Shown: piece by piece, positions 40,623 through 51,402 of the stretch | How the letters are laid out: every line of letters starts with the position of its first letter | Position numbering within the stretch: the first letter of the stretch is position 1 | Assembly: GCF_028200735.1 (NCBI RefSeq) | Contig: NZ_JAQKPV010000001.1 | Coordinates: 1 to 64,000 of the forward strand | Source: Streptomyces sp. ACA25 | Lineage (GTDB): Bacteria; Actinomycetota; Actinomycetes; Streptomycetales; Streptomycetaceae | Length of the DNA stretch: 64,000 nt | Reading direction: 5' to 3' | Notes under the pieces: model-generated | The model's database searches: none | Told to the model about the DNA's origin: nothing | What the model saw: the letters and a program-made list of their open reading frames with translations, nothing else | Translations under genes and position numbers: made by a program

Positions 40623-41741
40623 GTGACTGACGTACGTCCCGCTGTCAGCGTCGACAGCACGGCTGAGGTCAACGTGCTGGACACCCTTTTCCGTTCGGAT
40701 CAGGGCGGGCACGAGCAGGTCGTGCTCTGCCAGGACCGCGCCAGCGGCCTCCAGGCAGTGATCGCCCTGCATTCCACCGCTCTCGGCCCGGCCCTCGGAG
40801 GCACCCGCTTCCACGCCTACCCCGGCGTGCCACGACCGGCGGAGGCCGCACTCCGGGACGCGCTGAACCTCTCCCGCGGCATGAGCTACAAGAACGCGCT
40901 CGCCGGGCTGAAGCACGGCGGCGGCAAGGCCGTGATCATCGGCGACCCGGACCTGGTGAAGACCGAGGAGCTGCTGCTCGCCTACGGCCGGTTCGTCGAC
41001 TCGCTGGGCGGCCGCTACGTCACCGCCTGCGACGTCGGCACCTACGTCCAGGACATGGACGTCATCGCCCGGGAGTGCCGCTGGGTCACGGGCCGCTCGC
41101 CCGAGCAGGGCGGCGCCGGCGACTCCTCCGTCCTCACCGCCTACGGCGTCTTCCAGGGCATGCTGGCCGCGGCGCGGCACCGGTGGGGGTCGCCCGAGCT
41201 GGCCGGCCGCAAGGTCGCGGTGGCCGGGGTCGGCAAGGTCGGCCACCTCCTGGTCGACCATCTCATCGAGGCAGGGGCGGAGGTCGTGATCACCGACGTC
41301 CGTCCGGAGTCGGTCGCCCGGGTACGGGCCAAGCACCCGCAGGTCACCGTCGCGGCGGACACCGAGGCGCTGATCACCACCGAAGGCCTCGACGTCTACG
41401 CCCCCTGCGCCCTGGGCGGCGCCCTCAACGACCACACGGTCCCGCTGCTGACCGCCTCGGTGGTCTGCGGAGCGGCGAACAACCAGCTGGGCCACCCCGG
41501 GGTGGAGAAGGACCTCGCCGAACGCGGCATCCTCTACGCGCCCGACTACGTGGTGAACTCCGGCGGGGTGATCCAGGTCGCTGACGAGCTCCACGGCTTC
41601 GACTTCGCGCGGGCGAAGAGCAAAGCGACGGGCATCCACGACACCACGCTGGAGATCCTGGAGCGGGCCGACCGCGAGGGTGTGCCGCCGGCCGTCGCCG
41701 CCGACCGGGTGGCGGAACAGCGGATGGCCGCGGGCCGCTGA
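40623..41741 (+). CDS. vdh: Valine (branched-chain amino acid) dehydrogenase
   Basis: This 372-residue Glu/Leu/Phe/Val dehydrogenase deaminates valine and other branched-chain amino acids with NAD to 2-keto acids, which supply precursors for polyketides and branched fatty acids. The catalytic region is ALGGTRF, then [18 protein letters not shown] with two lysines. The NAD-binding motif is [11 protein letters not shown], and APCALGG and NNQLGHPG are also typical. Length is close to the S. coelicolor enzyme. It starts at GTG 40623 after AGGAG. Despite its metabolic fit it is a core gene, far from the NRPS cluster. Confidence 0.95.
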   Translation: MTDVRPAVSVDSTAEVNVLDTLFRSDQGGHEQVVLCQDRASGLQAVIALHSTALGPALGGTRFHAYPGVPRPAEAALRDALNLSRGMSYKNALAGLKHGGGKAVIIGDPDLVKTEELLLAYGRFVDSLGGRYVTACDVGTYVQDMDVIARECRWVTGRSPEQGGAGDSSVLTAYGVFQGMLAAARHRWGSPELAGRKVAVAGVGKVGHLLVDHLIEAGAEVVITDVRPESVARVRAKHPQVTVAADTEALITTEGLDVYAPCALGGALNDHTVPLLTASVVCGAANNQLGHPGVEKDLAERGILYAPDYVVNSGGVIQVADELHGFDFARAKSKATGIHDTTLEILERADREGVPPAVAADRVAEQRMAAGR

Positions 41742-42048
41742 CCGCCGGGCGGGTCCCGGCCGCTCCGGCGGCCGGCCCCACCCGTCCCCCGAGTTTGCGA
41801 GAGACATGTCACGCCCCTTGGGCGGGTCGTGGCCCGAAAGAAGGCAAAATCCCCTCTGACCTGCGAAGAAGAGGTCATGAGGCGGCACTGGGACAGCCCC
41901 GGTCCTGCGGACGGCGTACCGTAGGGTCCCGGAAGCAGGTACCGTTGAAAACGAATGGGTCGGGCTCTCGTAGGGAGCCCGCTCCGATTCATGAACGCAT
42001 GTCAACACTCTGGGGCTGTTGTGCCCCGACGTTGAGGGGGTCGAGCCA
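41742..42048. other. Gap between vdh and the DUF3073 gene, with several hairpins
   Basis: An 8-bp stem (CCGGCCGC/GCGGCCGG, 41756-41775) may end vdh transcripts. Further right are small stems GACCT/AGGTC near 41858-41876, GGGCTC/GAGCCC near 41963-41981 and GGGGC/GCCCC near 42012-42027. Together they suggest a structured leader before the DUF3073 gene. No known riboswitch is recognised. Confidence 0.45.
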
Positions 42049-42315
42049 ATGGGGCGCGGCCGGGCCAAGGCCAAGCAGACAAAGGTCGCCCGCCAGCTGA
42101 AGTACAACAGCGGCGGGACGGACCTGTCACGACTGGCCGAAGAGCTGGGCGCATCGCCGTCGAATCCGCAGCCTGCTGGTGGTGAGCGGATCGAGGACGA
42201 CGAGCTTGAGCTGGAGGACGACCCGTACGCACAGTACGCGGAGAGGTACAACGACGAAGTCGACGACGAGGACGGTCCACGCTCGGGCTCGTCCGCCAGG
42301 CGCCCCGGCGGCTGA
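42049..42315 (+). CDS. DUF3073 family protein
   Basis: This 88-residue acidic protein begins GRGRAKAKQTKVARQLKY, the conserved basic start of DUF3073, and continues with a Glu/Asp-rich half (EDDELELEDDPYAQYAERY). Function unknown; the family is restricted to actinobacteria as far as I recall. The ATG at 42049 follows GAGGGGG. It is convergent with purM, with a shared hairpin between them. Confidence 0.9.
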   Translation: MGRGRAKAKQTKVARQLKYNSGGTDLSRLAEELGASPSNPQPAGGERIEDDELELEDDPYAQYAERYNDEVDDEDGPRSGSSARRPGG

Positions 42316-42352
42316 CCCGTTCGTCCGACAGAATCGTCGGCTGATCCACGTG

Positions 42353-42381
42353 ACCCGGTCCGGCGCAGCGCCGGACCGGGT
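42353..42381. terminator. Bidirectional terminator between the DUF3073 gene and purM
   Basis: ACCCGGTCCGGC pairs with GCCGGACCGGGT over a 5-base loop, a 12-bp perfect stem between convergent genes. Confidence 0.85.
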
Positions 42382-42483
42382 TCTGTGCTGCCGGGAGACC
42401 CCGGCGGAACCCCACCGGGAAGCCCTTCCCCGGCCGGAGCCGGGGCGCGGCCCCACCGGCGGCTGACACGGCCCGGGGCCGGG

Positions 42484-43572
42484 TCAGCTCGCATAGTCCC
42501 CCTGGAGGGAGACGGCCTCGGCGTGATCGCCGCGGTCGGTGATCTCCCCCATCACCCAGGCGCCCACCTCACGGTCCCCCAGTGTGCTCAGGACGGCCCC
42601 GACCGACTCCTGCGGCACCACCGCGACCATGCCGACGCCCATGTTCAGCGTCTTCTCCAGCTCTGCCCGCTCGACCCGGCCGGCTTCCCCGACCACCCGG
42701 AACACCGGGGCCGGTGCCCAGGTGCCGCGGTCGACGGTGGCCCGCAGCCCTTGCGGGACGACCCGCGCCAGGTTGCTGGCCAGCCCGCCGCCGGTGATGT
42801 GTGAGAAGGCGTGCACCTCACTCGCCCGGGTCAGCTCCAGGCAGTCCAGCGAGTAGATCCTGGTCGGTTCCAGCAGTTCCTCACCGAGTGTCCGGCCGAA
42901 CTCCGGGACCTCCCGGTCCAGCGCCCATCCGGCCCGGTCGAACACCACGTGCCGCACCAGGGAGTACCCGTTGGAGTGCAGGCCGGAGGAGGCCATGCCG
43001 ATGACCACGTCCCCGGCCCGGATGCGCTCCGCGCCCAGCACCCGGTCGGCCTCCACCACTCCGGTACCGGCTCCCGCGACGTCGTAGTCGTCCGGCCCCA
43101 GGAGACCGGGGTGCTCGGCGGTCTCGCCACCGACCAGCGCGCAGCCGGCCAGCACGCAGCCCTCGGCGATGCCCCGGACGATCGCCGAGACCCGCTCGGG
43201 GTGAAGCTTGCCGACGCAGATGTAGTCGGTCATGAACAGCGGTTCGGCCCCGCACACCACCAGGTCGTCCACCACCATGGCGACCAGGTCGTGCCCGATG
43301 GTGTCGTGGATGTCCATGCGCTGGGCGACGGCCACCTTGGTGCCCACGCCGTCGGTCGCGGAGGCCAGCAGCGGGCGCTCGTACCGCTTGAGCGCGGAGG
43401 CGTCGAACAGCCCGGCGAATCCGCCGAGCGACCCCACGCTCTCGGGCCGCTGCGCCTTGGCGACCCACTCCTTCATCAGCTCAACGGCCGTCTCACCGGC
43501 CTCGATGTCCACGCCTGCGGCGGCGTAGGAGGCGCCGGCGCTGTCGTCACGCGTCTGGGGATTCTCAGGCAT
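42484..43572 (-). CDS. purM: Phosphoribosylformylglycinamidine cyclo-ligase
   Basis: This 362-residue PurM makes aminoimidazole ribotide from FGAM with ATP, the fifth step of purine synthesis. Conserved parts are GASYAAAGVDIEAG, ASATDGVGTKV, HDLVAMVVDD, GGETAEHPG and the C-terminal ITGGGLASNLARV. The ATG at 43572 gives an N-terminus about 10 residues longer than the usual start region; no better start follows. It lies downstream of purF on the same strand, 104 bases apart. Confidence 0.96.
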   Translation of the reverse strand: MPENPQTRDDSAGASYAAAGVDIEAGETAVELMKEWVAKAQRPESVGSLGGFAGLFDASALKRYERPLLASATDGVGTKVAVAQRMDIHDTIGHDLVAMVVDDLVVCGAEPLFMTDYICVGKLHPERVSAIVRGIAEGCVLAGCALVGGETAEHPGLLGPDDYDVAGAGTGVVEADRVLGAERIRAGDVVIGMASSGLHSNGYSLVRHVVFDRAGWALDREVPEFGRTLGEELLEPTRIYSLDCLELTRASEVHAFSHITGGGLASNLARVVPQGLRATVDRGTWAPAPVFRVVGEAGRVERAELEKTLNMGVGMVAVVPQESVGAVLSTLGDREVGAWVMGEITDRGDHAEAVSLQGDYAS

Positions 43573-43676
43573 CAGGGTCTCGGAGGTTTCTCTCGCAGGG
43601 GACGGGAACGGGGCGCGGGAGCGGAGCGGCTTCCGGACGGCGGAGGCGACGGCGCGAGGCCGGGCAGGCCCGGCGC

Positions 43677-45248
43677 TCAGGGCCGGCGCAGCGCGTCGGC
43701 AGCGCCCGGACCGGTCAGCAGGGTCGCCACCCCGTCGGAGTCGCCGGGGCTGCCGCCGCTGACGGCCGCCGCGGCCCCGGCCTCCAGCAGATCCTTGCCC
43801 AGCAGCCCGGAATCTGGCAGCGCCATCGGGTACTGACCGTCGAAGCACGCCCGGCAGAGGTTCGGCTTGGCGATGGTGGTGGCCTCGACCATCCCGTCCA
43901 GCGAGATGTAGGCGAGGGAGTCCGCACCCAGCGACTTGCTGATCTCCTCGACCGAGAGCCCGTTGGCGATCAGCTCGGCCCGGGTCGCGAAGTCGATGCC
44001 GAAGAAGCACGGCCATTTGATCGGCGGCGAGCTGATCCGGACGTGCACCTCGGCGGCGCCCGCCTCACGGAGCATCCGGACCAGGGCACGCTGGGTGTTG
44101 CCGCGGACGATGGAGTCGTCCACGACGACCAGCCGCTTGCCCTGGATGACTTCCTTGAGGGGGTTCAGCTTGAGCCGGATACCGAGCTGGCGGATGGTCT
44201 GGCTCGGCTGGATGAAGGTCCGGCCGACGTAGGAGTTCTTCACCAGGCCCATGCCGTACGGGATCCCGCTGGCCTCGGCGTAGCCGATGGCCGCCGGGGT
44301 ACCGGACTCCGGCGTCGGTATCACCAGGTCGGCCTCCGCCGGGGCCTCAGCCGCCAGCTTGCGGCCCATCTCCACCCGGGTGAGGTAGACGTTACGGCCC
44401 GCGATGTCCGTGTCCGGCCGGGCCAGGTAGACGTACTCGAAGACGCAGCCCTTCGGCTTCGCATCGGCGAAGCGTGAAGAGCGCAGTCCGTTCTCGTCGA
44501 TGGCGATCAGCTCGCCGGGCTCGATCTCGCGGATGAACGAGGCACCGACGATGTCCAGGGCGGCGGACTCGGAGGCCACCACCCAGCCGCGCTCCAGACG
44601 GCCCAGGACCAGCGGCCGGACCCCCTGCGGGTCACGGGCGGCATACAGGGTGGTCTCGTCCATGAAGACGAAGCTGAAGGCGCCCTGCACCCGTGGCAGC
44701 ACCTTCGGGGCGGCTTGCTCCACGGTCAGCAGCCCGCCGTCCTCGCCGCGCTGCCCGGCGAGCAGCGCGGTCACCAGGTCGGTGTCGTTGGTCGCCGCGA
44801 CCCGCTGACGGGCCCCCCGGTCACCGGGCAGTTCGGCGACCAGGCCGGCGAGCTCCGCGGTGTTGACCAGGTTTCCGTTGTGGCCGAGCGCGACCGAGCC
44901 GTGGCCGGTGGCCCGGAAGGTCGGCTGGGCGTTCTCCCACACCGAGGCACCGGTGGTGGAGTAGCGGGCGTGACCCACCGCGATGTGGCCCCGCAGCGAG
45001 CCGAGGGAAGCTTCGTCGAAGACCTGGGAGACCAGGCCCATATCCTTGAAGACCAGGATCTTGGAACCGTTGCTCACTGCGATACCGGCGGATTCCTGCC
45101 CCCGGTGCTGCAGTGCGTACAACCCGAAATAGGCGAGCTTGGCGACCTCCTCGCCCGGGGCCCAGACTCCGAAGACGCCGCAAGCGTCCCTCGGACCCTT
45201 TTCACCGGGGTTGAGGTCGTGGCTGAGTAGACCGTCACCACGTAGCAC
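43677..45248 (-). CDS. purF: Amidophosphoribosyltransferase
   Basis: This 523-residue glutamine PRPP amidotransferase catalyses the first committed purine step. A 22-residue propeptide precedes the nucleophile Cys23 in DACGVFGVW. The glutaminase part has GHARYSTTG and ALGHNGNLVN, and the PRPP loop is VVVDDSIVRGNT. Cysteines in KGCVF, WPCFFGID and CRACFDGQYP fit the Fe-S-containing B. subtilis type. It starts at GTG 45248. purF-purM form a likely operon. Confidence 0.97.
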   Translation of the reverse strand: MLRGDGLLSHDLNPGEKGPRDACGVFGVWAPGEEVAKLAYFGLYALQHRGQESAGIAVSNGSKILVFKDMGLVSQVFDEASLGSLRGHIAVGHARYSTTGASVWENAQPTFRATGHGSVALGHNGNLVNTAELAGLVAELPGDRGARQRVAATNDTDLVTALLAGQRGEDGGLLTVEQAAPKVLPRVQGAFSFVFMDETTLYAARDPQGVRPLVLGRLERGWVVASESAALDIVGASFIREIEPGELIAIDENGLRSSRFADAKPKGCVFEYVYLARPDTDIAGRNVYLTRVEMGRKLAAEAPAEADLVIPTPESGTPAAIGYAEASGIPYGMGLVKNSYVGRTFIQPSQTIRQLGIRLKLNPLKEVIQGKRLVVVDDSIVRGNTQRALVRMLREAGAAEVHVRISSPPIKWPCFFGIDFATRAELIANGLSVEEISKSLGADSLAYISLDGMVEATTIAKPNLCRACFDGQYPMALPDSGLLGKDLLEAGAAAAVSGGSPGDSDGVATLLTGPGAADALRRP

Positions 45249-45343
45249 GCTGTCGAGTCTAGGCCAGAAAGACCGCTTGCGGAGACCGGGCCCTTCCTTA
45301 TGAGAGAAGGCTCACCGGGCCGGCCGGGGGCGCGCCCCGCACG

Positions 45344-46150
45344 TCACCTCAGCACCGGCAGCGTCCCGGCCAGGTCCCCCGCGCGCTCCCCGCTCGCCCG
45401 CAGCCGCCCCGTAGCGGTGGCCATGCGCCAGTCGGTGCGCCCGGTGGCCAGCCGGATCCAGGTGACCGGATCGGTCTCCACCACGTTGGGCGGGGTGCCG
45501 CGGGTGTGCCGGGTACCGGCCAGGCACTGGACGGCGGCGAACGGCGGAATCCGGAGCTCGGTCGAGCTGCCGGGGGCCTTCGCCGCGAGGGCGTCCGCCA
45601 GCACCCGGACCGTGGTGGCCAGCGCGACCCGGTCCAGCCGCACCGGCTTTCCGGTGGCGCGGGTCAGATCGTCGCTGTGCACGACGAGCTCGACGACCCG
45701 GGTCACCGCGAAGTCCAGCGCCCGCATCGCCCCGAACCGGCCGGGCAGCAGCAGGTCCTCCCGGACTCCCGTCTCCAGTACCGACTCCAGCTCCTCGGCA
45801 GCGAGGTCGATGGCAGCGGCCTGGTCGGCGCCCGCCGCGGCGTCCTGCCGGGTGCGCGCGGCCGGCTCGCCGGCGGCATCGGCGTGGGACAGCACCCAGC
45901 GGTTCAGGTCCGCCCCCGGCCGGGTCGCGGCCGGTACCGGTTCGGCGAGCAGCCGGGGGAGAGCGTCGATCTGTCCGGCGATGTGGGCGAGCAGGGTGTG
46001 CACGTCCCAGCCGGGCAGCCCCGAGGGCTTGGACAGCTGCGGCCGGGTGAGCGCGTGCGCGGCCAGTCGTACGAACTCGACCTGGGCCAGCAACGCGTCC
46101 CGGACCCGGTCGGGGTGGTAAGAGCGAGGCTTGCGCCGGACTTCAGCCAT
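45344..46150 (-). CDS. Maleylpyruvate isomerase/sterol carrier family protein (DinB-like, mycothiol-type)
   Basis: This 268-residue protein has an N-terminal DinB-like/MDMPI helical bundle (DALLAQVEFVRLAAHAL, PSGLPGWDVHTLLAHIAG, VELVVHSDDL) and a C-terminal sterol-carrier-like domain (AAVQCLAGTRHTRGTPPNVVE). The family includes mycothiol-dependent isomerases, but the real substrate here is unknown. The likely metal ligands are His56 in LAHIAG and a His in VVHSDDL. It lies 95 bases upstream of purF on the same strand. Confidence 0.85.
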   Translation of the reverse strand: MAEVRRKPRSYHPDRVRDALLAQVEFVRLAAHALTRPQLSKPSGLPGWDVHTLLAHIAGQIDALPRLLAEPVPAATRPGADLNRWVLSHADAAGEPAARTRQDAAAGADQAAAIDLAAEELESVLETGVREDLLLPGRFGAMRALDFAVTRVVELVVHSDDLTRATGKPVRLDRVALATTVRVLADALAAKAPGSSTELRIPPFAAVQCLAGTRHTRGTPPNVVETDPVTWIRLATGRTDWRMATATGRLRASGERAGDLAGTLPVLR

Positions 46151-46284
46151 GCCTGGAGCTTACGACCTGTGGTGCCCCGGGCCCGGCGCATCGCTGCCCG
46201 GCCCGGTCCCGGGTGACTTCACGGCCCGGTATCAAGTGCGTCGGCCGGGTCCCCGGCCTCTCGCGCGTGTGCCAGGATGCGCCC

Positions 46285-46803
46285 ATGCCTATCGCGGACC
46301 GCTACCTCGCCGACGACGAAGACCTGGTGTACTACACGCGCCAGCACTGGACCACCTTGGTGAGCGAGTTCCTCATCCTGCTGGTGATCATCGCGGTCGG
46401 CGGTGCGCTCGCGTGGGTCGTGCCCACCGAGGAGGAGTGGGGCGGGCCGGCGCTCTGGGCGGTGCTGGGCGCCACGCTGCTCGCCGCGCTGTGGTTCTGG
46501 CTGATCCCCATGCTCCAGTGGCGCTCCACGGTCTACGTGCTGACCACCAAGCGGCTGCACAAGCGCATGGGCTTCCTCACCAAGTCGGGCCGGAGCATCC
46601 CGCTGACGCGGGTGAACGACGTGTCGTACAGCGTGAACCTGTGGGAGCGGATCATGCGCTACGGCACGCTGCACATCCAGTCCGCGTCCGAGCAGGGGAA
46701 GATGACGCTGAAGCACGTACCGGACCCGGAGCTGCTGAAGACCAAGGTCTACCAGCAGATCGACCGGATCTCCGCGGACCCGTACAGCGAGCCGCTCCCC
46801 TGA
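46285..46803 (+). CDS. PH-domain membrane protein (bPH2/YdbS-like)
   Basis: This 172-residue protein has two transmembrane helices (about 28-47 and 58-74) followed by a bacterial PH domain: VYVLTTKRLHKRMGFLTKSG, then IPLTRVNDVSYSVNLWERI and YGTLHIQSASE. The role is unknown; such proteins are membrane-associated. The ATG at 46285 is used; a longer frame lacks a ribosome site. It is convergent with purL, with a hairpin between. Confidence 0.9.
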   Translation: MPIADRYLADDEDLVYYTRQHWTTLVSEFLILLVIIAVGGALAWVVPTEEEWGGPALWAVLGATLLAALWFWLIPMLQWRSTVYVLTTKRLHKRMGFLTKSGRSIPLTRVNDVSYSVNLWERIMRYGTLHIQSASEQGKMTLKHVPDPELLKTKVYQQIDRISADPYSEPLP

Positions 46804-46838
46804 CCCCGACGAGTCCCTCTCGGGACGGCCCCCGAAAC

Positions 46839-46878
46839 TGACGGCCCGCACCCTCGCGCTGGGGGGTGCGGGCCGTCA
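46839..46878. terminator. Terminator between the PH-domain gene and purL
   Basis: TGACGGCCCGCACCC pairs with GGGTGCGGGCCGTCA over a 10-base loop, between convergent genes. Confidence 0.85.
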
Positions 46879-46916
46879 CCTCGTTCGGCCGGGAGGTGCG
46901 GGATAGTCCCGCCGGC

Positions 46917-49166
<2,250 letters not shown>

Positions 49167-49251
49167 GCTCGCTCGCTCCTTCGTGCAGAGTCGTCCCTAC
49201 CGGCCGCCCCGGAGCGGTCGGTCGCTCCTCCGGCCGTCCCGGTGTCGAAAG

Positions 49252-49929
49252 TCATGCGGCGACCAGCTTCTTGAGCACCGAGGTGAAGAAGCCGAGCCCG
49301 TCGGTGGTCGGACCGGTCAGGGTCTCCACGGCGTGTTCGGGGTGCGGCATGAGGCCGACCACGTTTCCGGCCTCGTTGGTGATGCCGGCGATGTCGCGGC
49401 GCGAGCCGTTCGGGTTGCCGTCCAGGTAGCGGAAGACGACGCGGCCCTCGGCCTCGAGCGCGTCCAGGGTGCGCTCCGCGGCGACGTAGCCGCCCTCGCC
49501 GTTCTTGAGCGGAACGGTGATCTCCTGGCCGGGGGAGTAGTCGGAGGTCCAGGCCGTGTCCGCGTTGTCGACGCGGAGCTTCTGGTCCCGGCACACGAAG
49601 TGCAGATGGTCGTTGCGGGTGAGGGCGCCGGGCAGCAGGTGCGATTCGCACAGCACCTGGAAGCCGTTGCAGATGCCGAGCACCGGCATTCCGGCCCGGG
49701 CCTGCTCGATGACGGTCTCCATCACGGGGGAGAAACGGGCGATCGCGCCACAGCGCAGATAGTCGCCGTAGGAGAATCCGCCGGGCAGGACGACCGCGTC
49801 CACCTGATGCAGGTTCTTGTCGCGGTGCCACAGCGCCACGGGCTCTCCGCCGGCCAGCCGCACCGCGCGCTGTGCGTCGCGGTCGTCGAGCGAGCCGGGA
49901 AAGGTGACGACGCCGATACGGGTGGTCAC
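49252..49929 (-). CDS. purQ: Phosphoribosylformylglycinamidine synthase subunit I (glutaminase)
   Basis: This 225-residue class I glutamine amidotransferase has the nucleophile Cys87 in GICNGFQVL and the PHPEHAVE base/acid pair near the C-terminus. It supplies ammonia to PurL. Its GTG start overlaps the purS stop by 4 bases, so the two are translationally coupled. Confidence 0.97.
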   Translation of the reverse strand: MTTRIGVVTFPGSLDDRDAQRAVRLAGGEPVALWHRDKNLHQVDAVVLPGGFSYGDYLRCGAIARFSPVMETVIEQARAGMPVLGICNGFQVLCESHLLPGALTRNDHLHFVCRDQKLRVDNADTAWTSDYSPGQEITVPLKNGEGGYVAAERTLDALEAEGRVVFRYLDGNPNGSRRDIAGITNEAGNVVGLMPHPEHAVETLTGPTTDGLGFFTSVLKKLVAA

Positions 49930-50222
49930 CGCGCCCCCTCGGCGGTCACGGATTCCGTGCTTTCCACGGGGGCGGTGACTTCTTCGACGCGGACTCGGAA
50001 GTCCTCGATCACGGTGTTGGCGAGGAACGTTTCCGCCAGCTCGTGGATGCGGGCGAGCGCGGCCTCGTCGACCGGGCCCTCAACCTCCAGTTCGAACCGC
50101 TTGCCCTGACGGACATCGGTGATGCCCTCGTATCCCAGGCGCGGCAGTGCACGCTGCACCGCTTGCCCCTGGGGGTCGAGGATCTCCGGCTTGAGCATGA
50201 CGTCGACTACGACGCGAGCCAC
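49926..50222 (-). CDS. purS: Phosphoribosylformylglycinamidine synthase subunit PurS
   Basis: This 98-residue PurS bridges PurL and PurQ. It has the typical [21 protein letters not shown] start and [15 protein letters not shown] 50222 is chosen because GGGAG lies 7 bases upstream and the protein then has normal length. It heads purS-purQ-purL, transcribed away from lsrL. Confidence 0.96.
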   Translation of the reverse strand: MARVVVDVMLKPEILDPQGQAVQRALPRLGYEGITDVRQGKRFELEVEGPVDEAALARIHELAETFLANTVIEDFRVRVEEVTAPVESTESVTAEGAR

Positions 50223-50550
50223 AGGTACTCCCGGTGTTGGTGCTTGACGCTGCACCCGCAAGCGTACCCGGCACAAAATTCTACGCGAGTAGACGAACAT
50301 CATACGGTCACGTTAAGGTATCGGAGCAGGAAACCTCTTCGAGGCCGGGCGGGAAAAACGTAGGCTCCCATTGTGTGATGCTGCACCGCGGGATAATTGA
50401 ACCCCCGCACAATGCAATACTCACTCGAGTACAAATGAAGATTCACTGCCCCCAATCCAACGGATCGCCGGCGCCCCGGGTCATGCGGCAAGCCCCTCCG
50501 CACACCCGACGCCTTCGACAACGGCGATCATCCCGAAAGGACCGATATTC
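50223..50550. promoter_or_regulatory. AT-rich divergent promoter region between purS and lsrL
   Basis: These 328 bases are clearly less GC-rich than everything around them, for example near 50270-50340 and 50390-50450. They contain an inverted repeat TACTC-N4-GAGTA (50418-50431). Lsr2-family proteins bind AT-rich DNA, so autoregulation is plausible. No gene is visible. The start of lsrL has AAAGGA 7-12 bases upstream. Confidence 0.6.
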
Positions 50551-50868
50551 GTGGCTCAGCAAGTAGTGGTCACGCTCTCCGACGACCTCGACGGCGGAGA
50601 AGCCTCGGAGACAGTCACCTTCGGACTCGACGGGAAGTCGTACGAGATCGACCTCAATGAGGACAACGCGGAGAAGCTGCGCAACGCGCTTGCTCCGTTC
50701 GTCGGATCCGCGCGGAAGCAGTCCAGGTCCGGCAAGGCCTACCACCGCACCGCCGTGGCCCCCGACCCGCGGGCGGTGCGCGCCTGGGCGGAGTCCAACG
50801 GCTTCGAGGTGCCGGCCCGCGGACGCATCCCGAAGAAGGTCTACGAAGCGTTCAACGGAGCCCACTGA
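50551..50868 (+). CDS. lsrL: Lsr2-family nucleoid-associated protein (LsrL-like)
   Basis: This 105-residue protein has the Lsr2 layout: an N-terminal dimerisation domain (QQVVVTLSDDLDGGEASETV, FGLDGKSYEIDL), a linker, and the C-terminal DNA-binding domain with the AT-minor-groove RGR motif in EVPARGRIPKKVYEAF. Lsr2 proteins silence AT-rich horizontally acquired genes, including biosynthetic clusters. Position beside purS matches the second Streptomyces paralogue LsrL (recollection) rather than the main Lsr2. It starts at GTG 50551. Confidence 0.92.
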   Translation: MAQQVVVTLSDDLDGGEASETVTFGLDGKSYEIDLNEDNAEKLRNALAPFVGSARKQSRSGKAYHRTAVAPDPRAVRAWAESNGFEVPARGRIPKKVYEAFNGAH

Positions 50869-50899
50869 ACCTCCGCACCGAACGGGGTGCGCCGCCGAC

Positions 50900-50930
50900 T
50901 TGCACAGCACCCCGGGTGATCCGCTAGAGT
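50900..50930 (+). promoter_or_regulatory. Possible promoter of tRNA-Gly(UCC)
   Basis: TTGCAC (50900-50905) and TAGAGT (50925-50930) are 19 bases apart, 49 bases before the tRNA. The -10 is the same hexamer as at the second tRNA-Asp. Confidence 0.45.
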
Positions 50931-50979
50931 CTGGAGCGCGCCGAGGGGCCGGGCCGAAAGGCCAAGTTCCCGGAGTCGC

Positions 50980-51054
50980 GCGGGTGTAGTTCAGTAGTAG
51001 AACACCCCCTTTCCAAGGGGGAGGCGCAGTGTGCAATTCCTGTCACCCGCTCCA
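50980..51054 (+). tRNA. tRNA-Gly (anticodon UCC) with non-canonical D- and T-arms
   Basis: The acceptor GCGGGTG/CACCCGC, the five G-C-pair anticodon stem and the loop TTTCCAA are normal, and CCA is encoded. The T-arm is odd. GCAG-T-G pairs with C-CTGT only if a T (51030) bulges, and the loop reads TGCAATT instead of TTC-R-A-N-N. The D-loop AGTAGTA lacks G18. The conserved G18-Psi55 contact is thus lost on both sides while G19 and C56 remain. It may be translationally poor; see findings. Confidence 0.88.
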
Positions 51055-51118
51055 GCTGCTGTACCGGTCCTCGGGCCGGTACAGCGAGCGTTGCTCCGGC
51101 TCGTCAGCCGGATGCGCT

Positions 51119-51194
51119 GCGGACGTAGCTCAGCTGGTAGAGCGCAACCTTGCCAAGGTTGAGGTCGCCGGTTCGAACCCGGTCGTCCGCTCCA
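51119..51194 (+). tRNA. tRNA-Gly (anticodon GCC)
   Basis: This canonical 76-nt tRNA has acceptor GCGGACG/CGTCCGC, anticodon loop TTGCCAA, T-loop TTCGAAC and encoded CCA. It is identical to the gene at 56743-56818. Confidence 0.96.
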
Positions 51195-51198
51195 CACA

Positions 51199-51229
51199 GA
51201 GGGCCCCGGTCATCACGACCGGGGCCCTC
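51199..51229 (+). terminator. tRNA-Gly terminator
   Basis: GAGGGCCCCGGTC pairs with GACCGGGGCCCTC over ATCAC, 4 bases after the tRNA. Confidence 0.88.
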
Positions 51230-51332
51230 TTGGCTTGCCGCTGCCGCCTTCCTCCGCCGGTCCCGGGGCCGGCCGTGGCTCCCGCCCCCACCACGGCGGC
51301 GACGGGGACGGAGCGCCGCCCCCGCACCGCTC

Positions 51333-51344
51333 TGACATTTGTCA
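51333..51344. promoter_or_regulatory. Palindromic operator TGACA-TT-TGTCA of the second ABC exporter
   Basis: This inverted repeat, followed 9 bases later by another half-site ATGACA, lies 58 bases before the ATG of the ABC ATPase. It shares its core and distance with the site at 32232-32245. The DesR-like regulator encoded at the end of this operon is the natural candidate to bind it. Confidence 0.65.
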
Positions 51345-51402
51345 TGCCGTCCGATGACAGCGGGCACTGCACCGGGACGCACCGGGACGCGAAGCTGAAG
51401 GC

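Noticed and set aside
40623..41741. Valine dehydrogenase as a precursor gene of the NRPS cluster
   Set aside because: It is a conserved core gene 12 kb away among bldC and purine genes.
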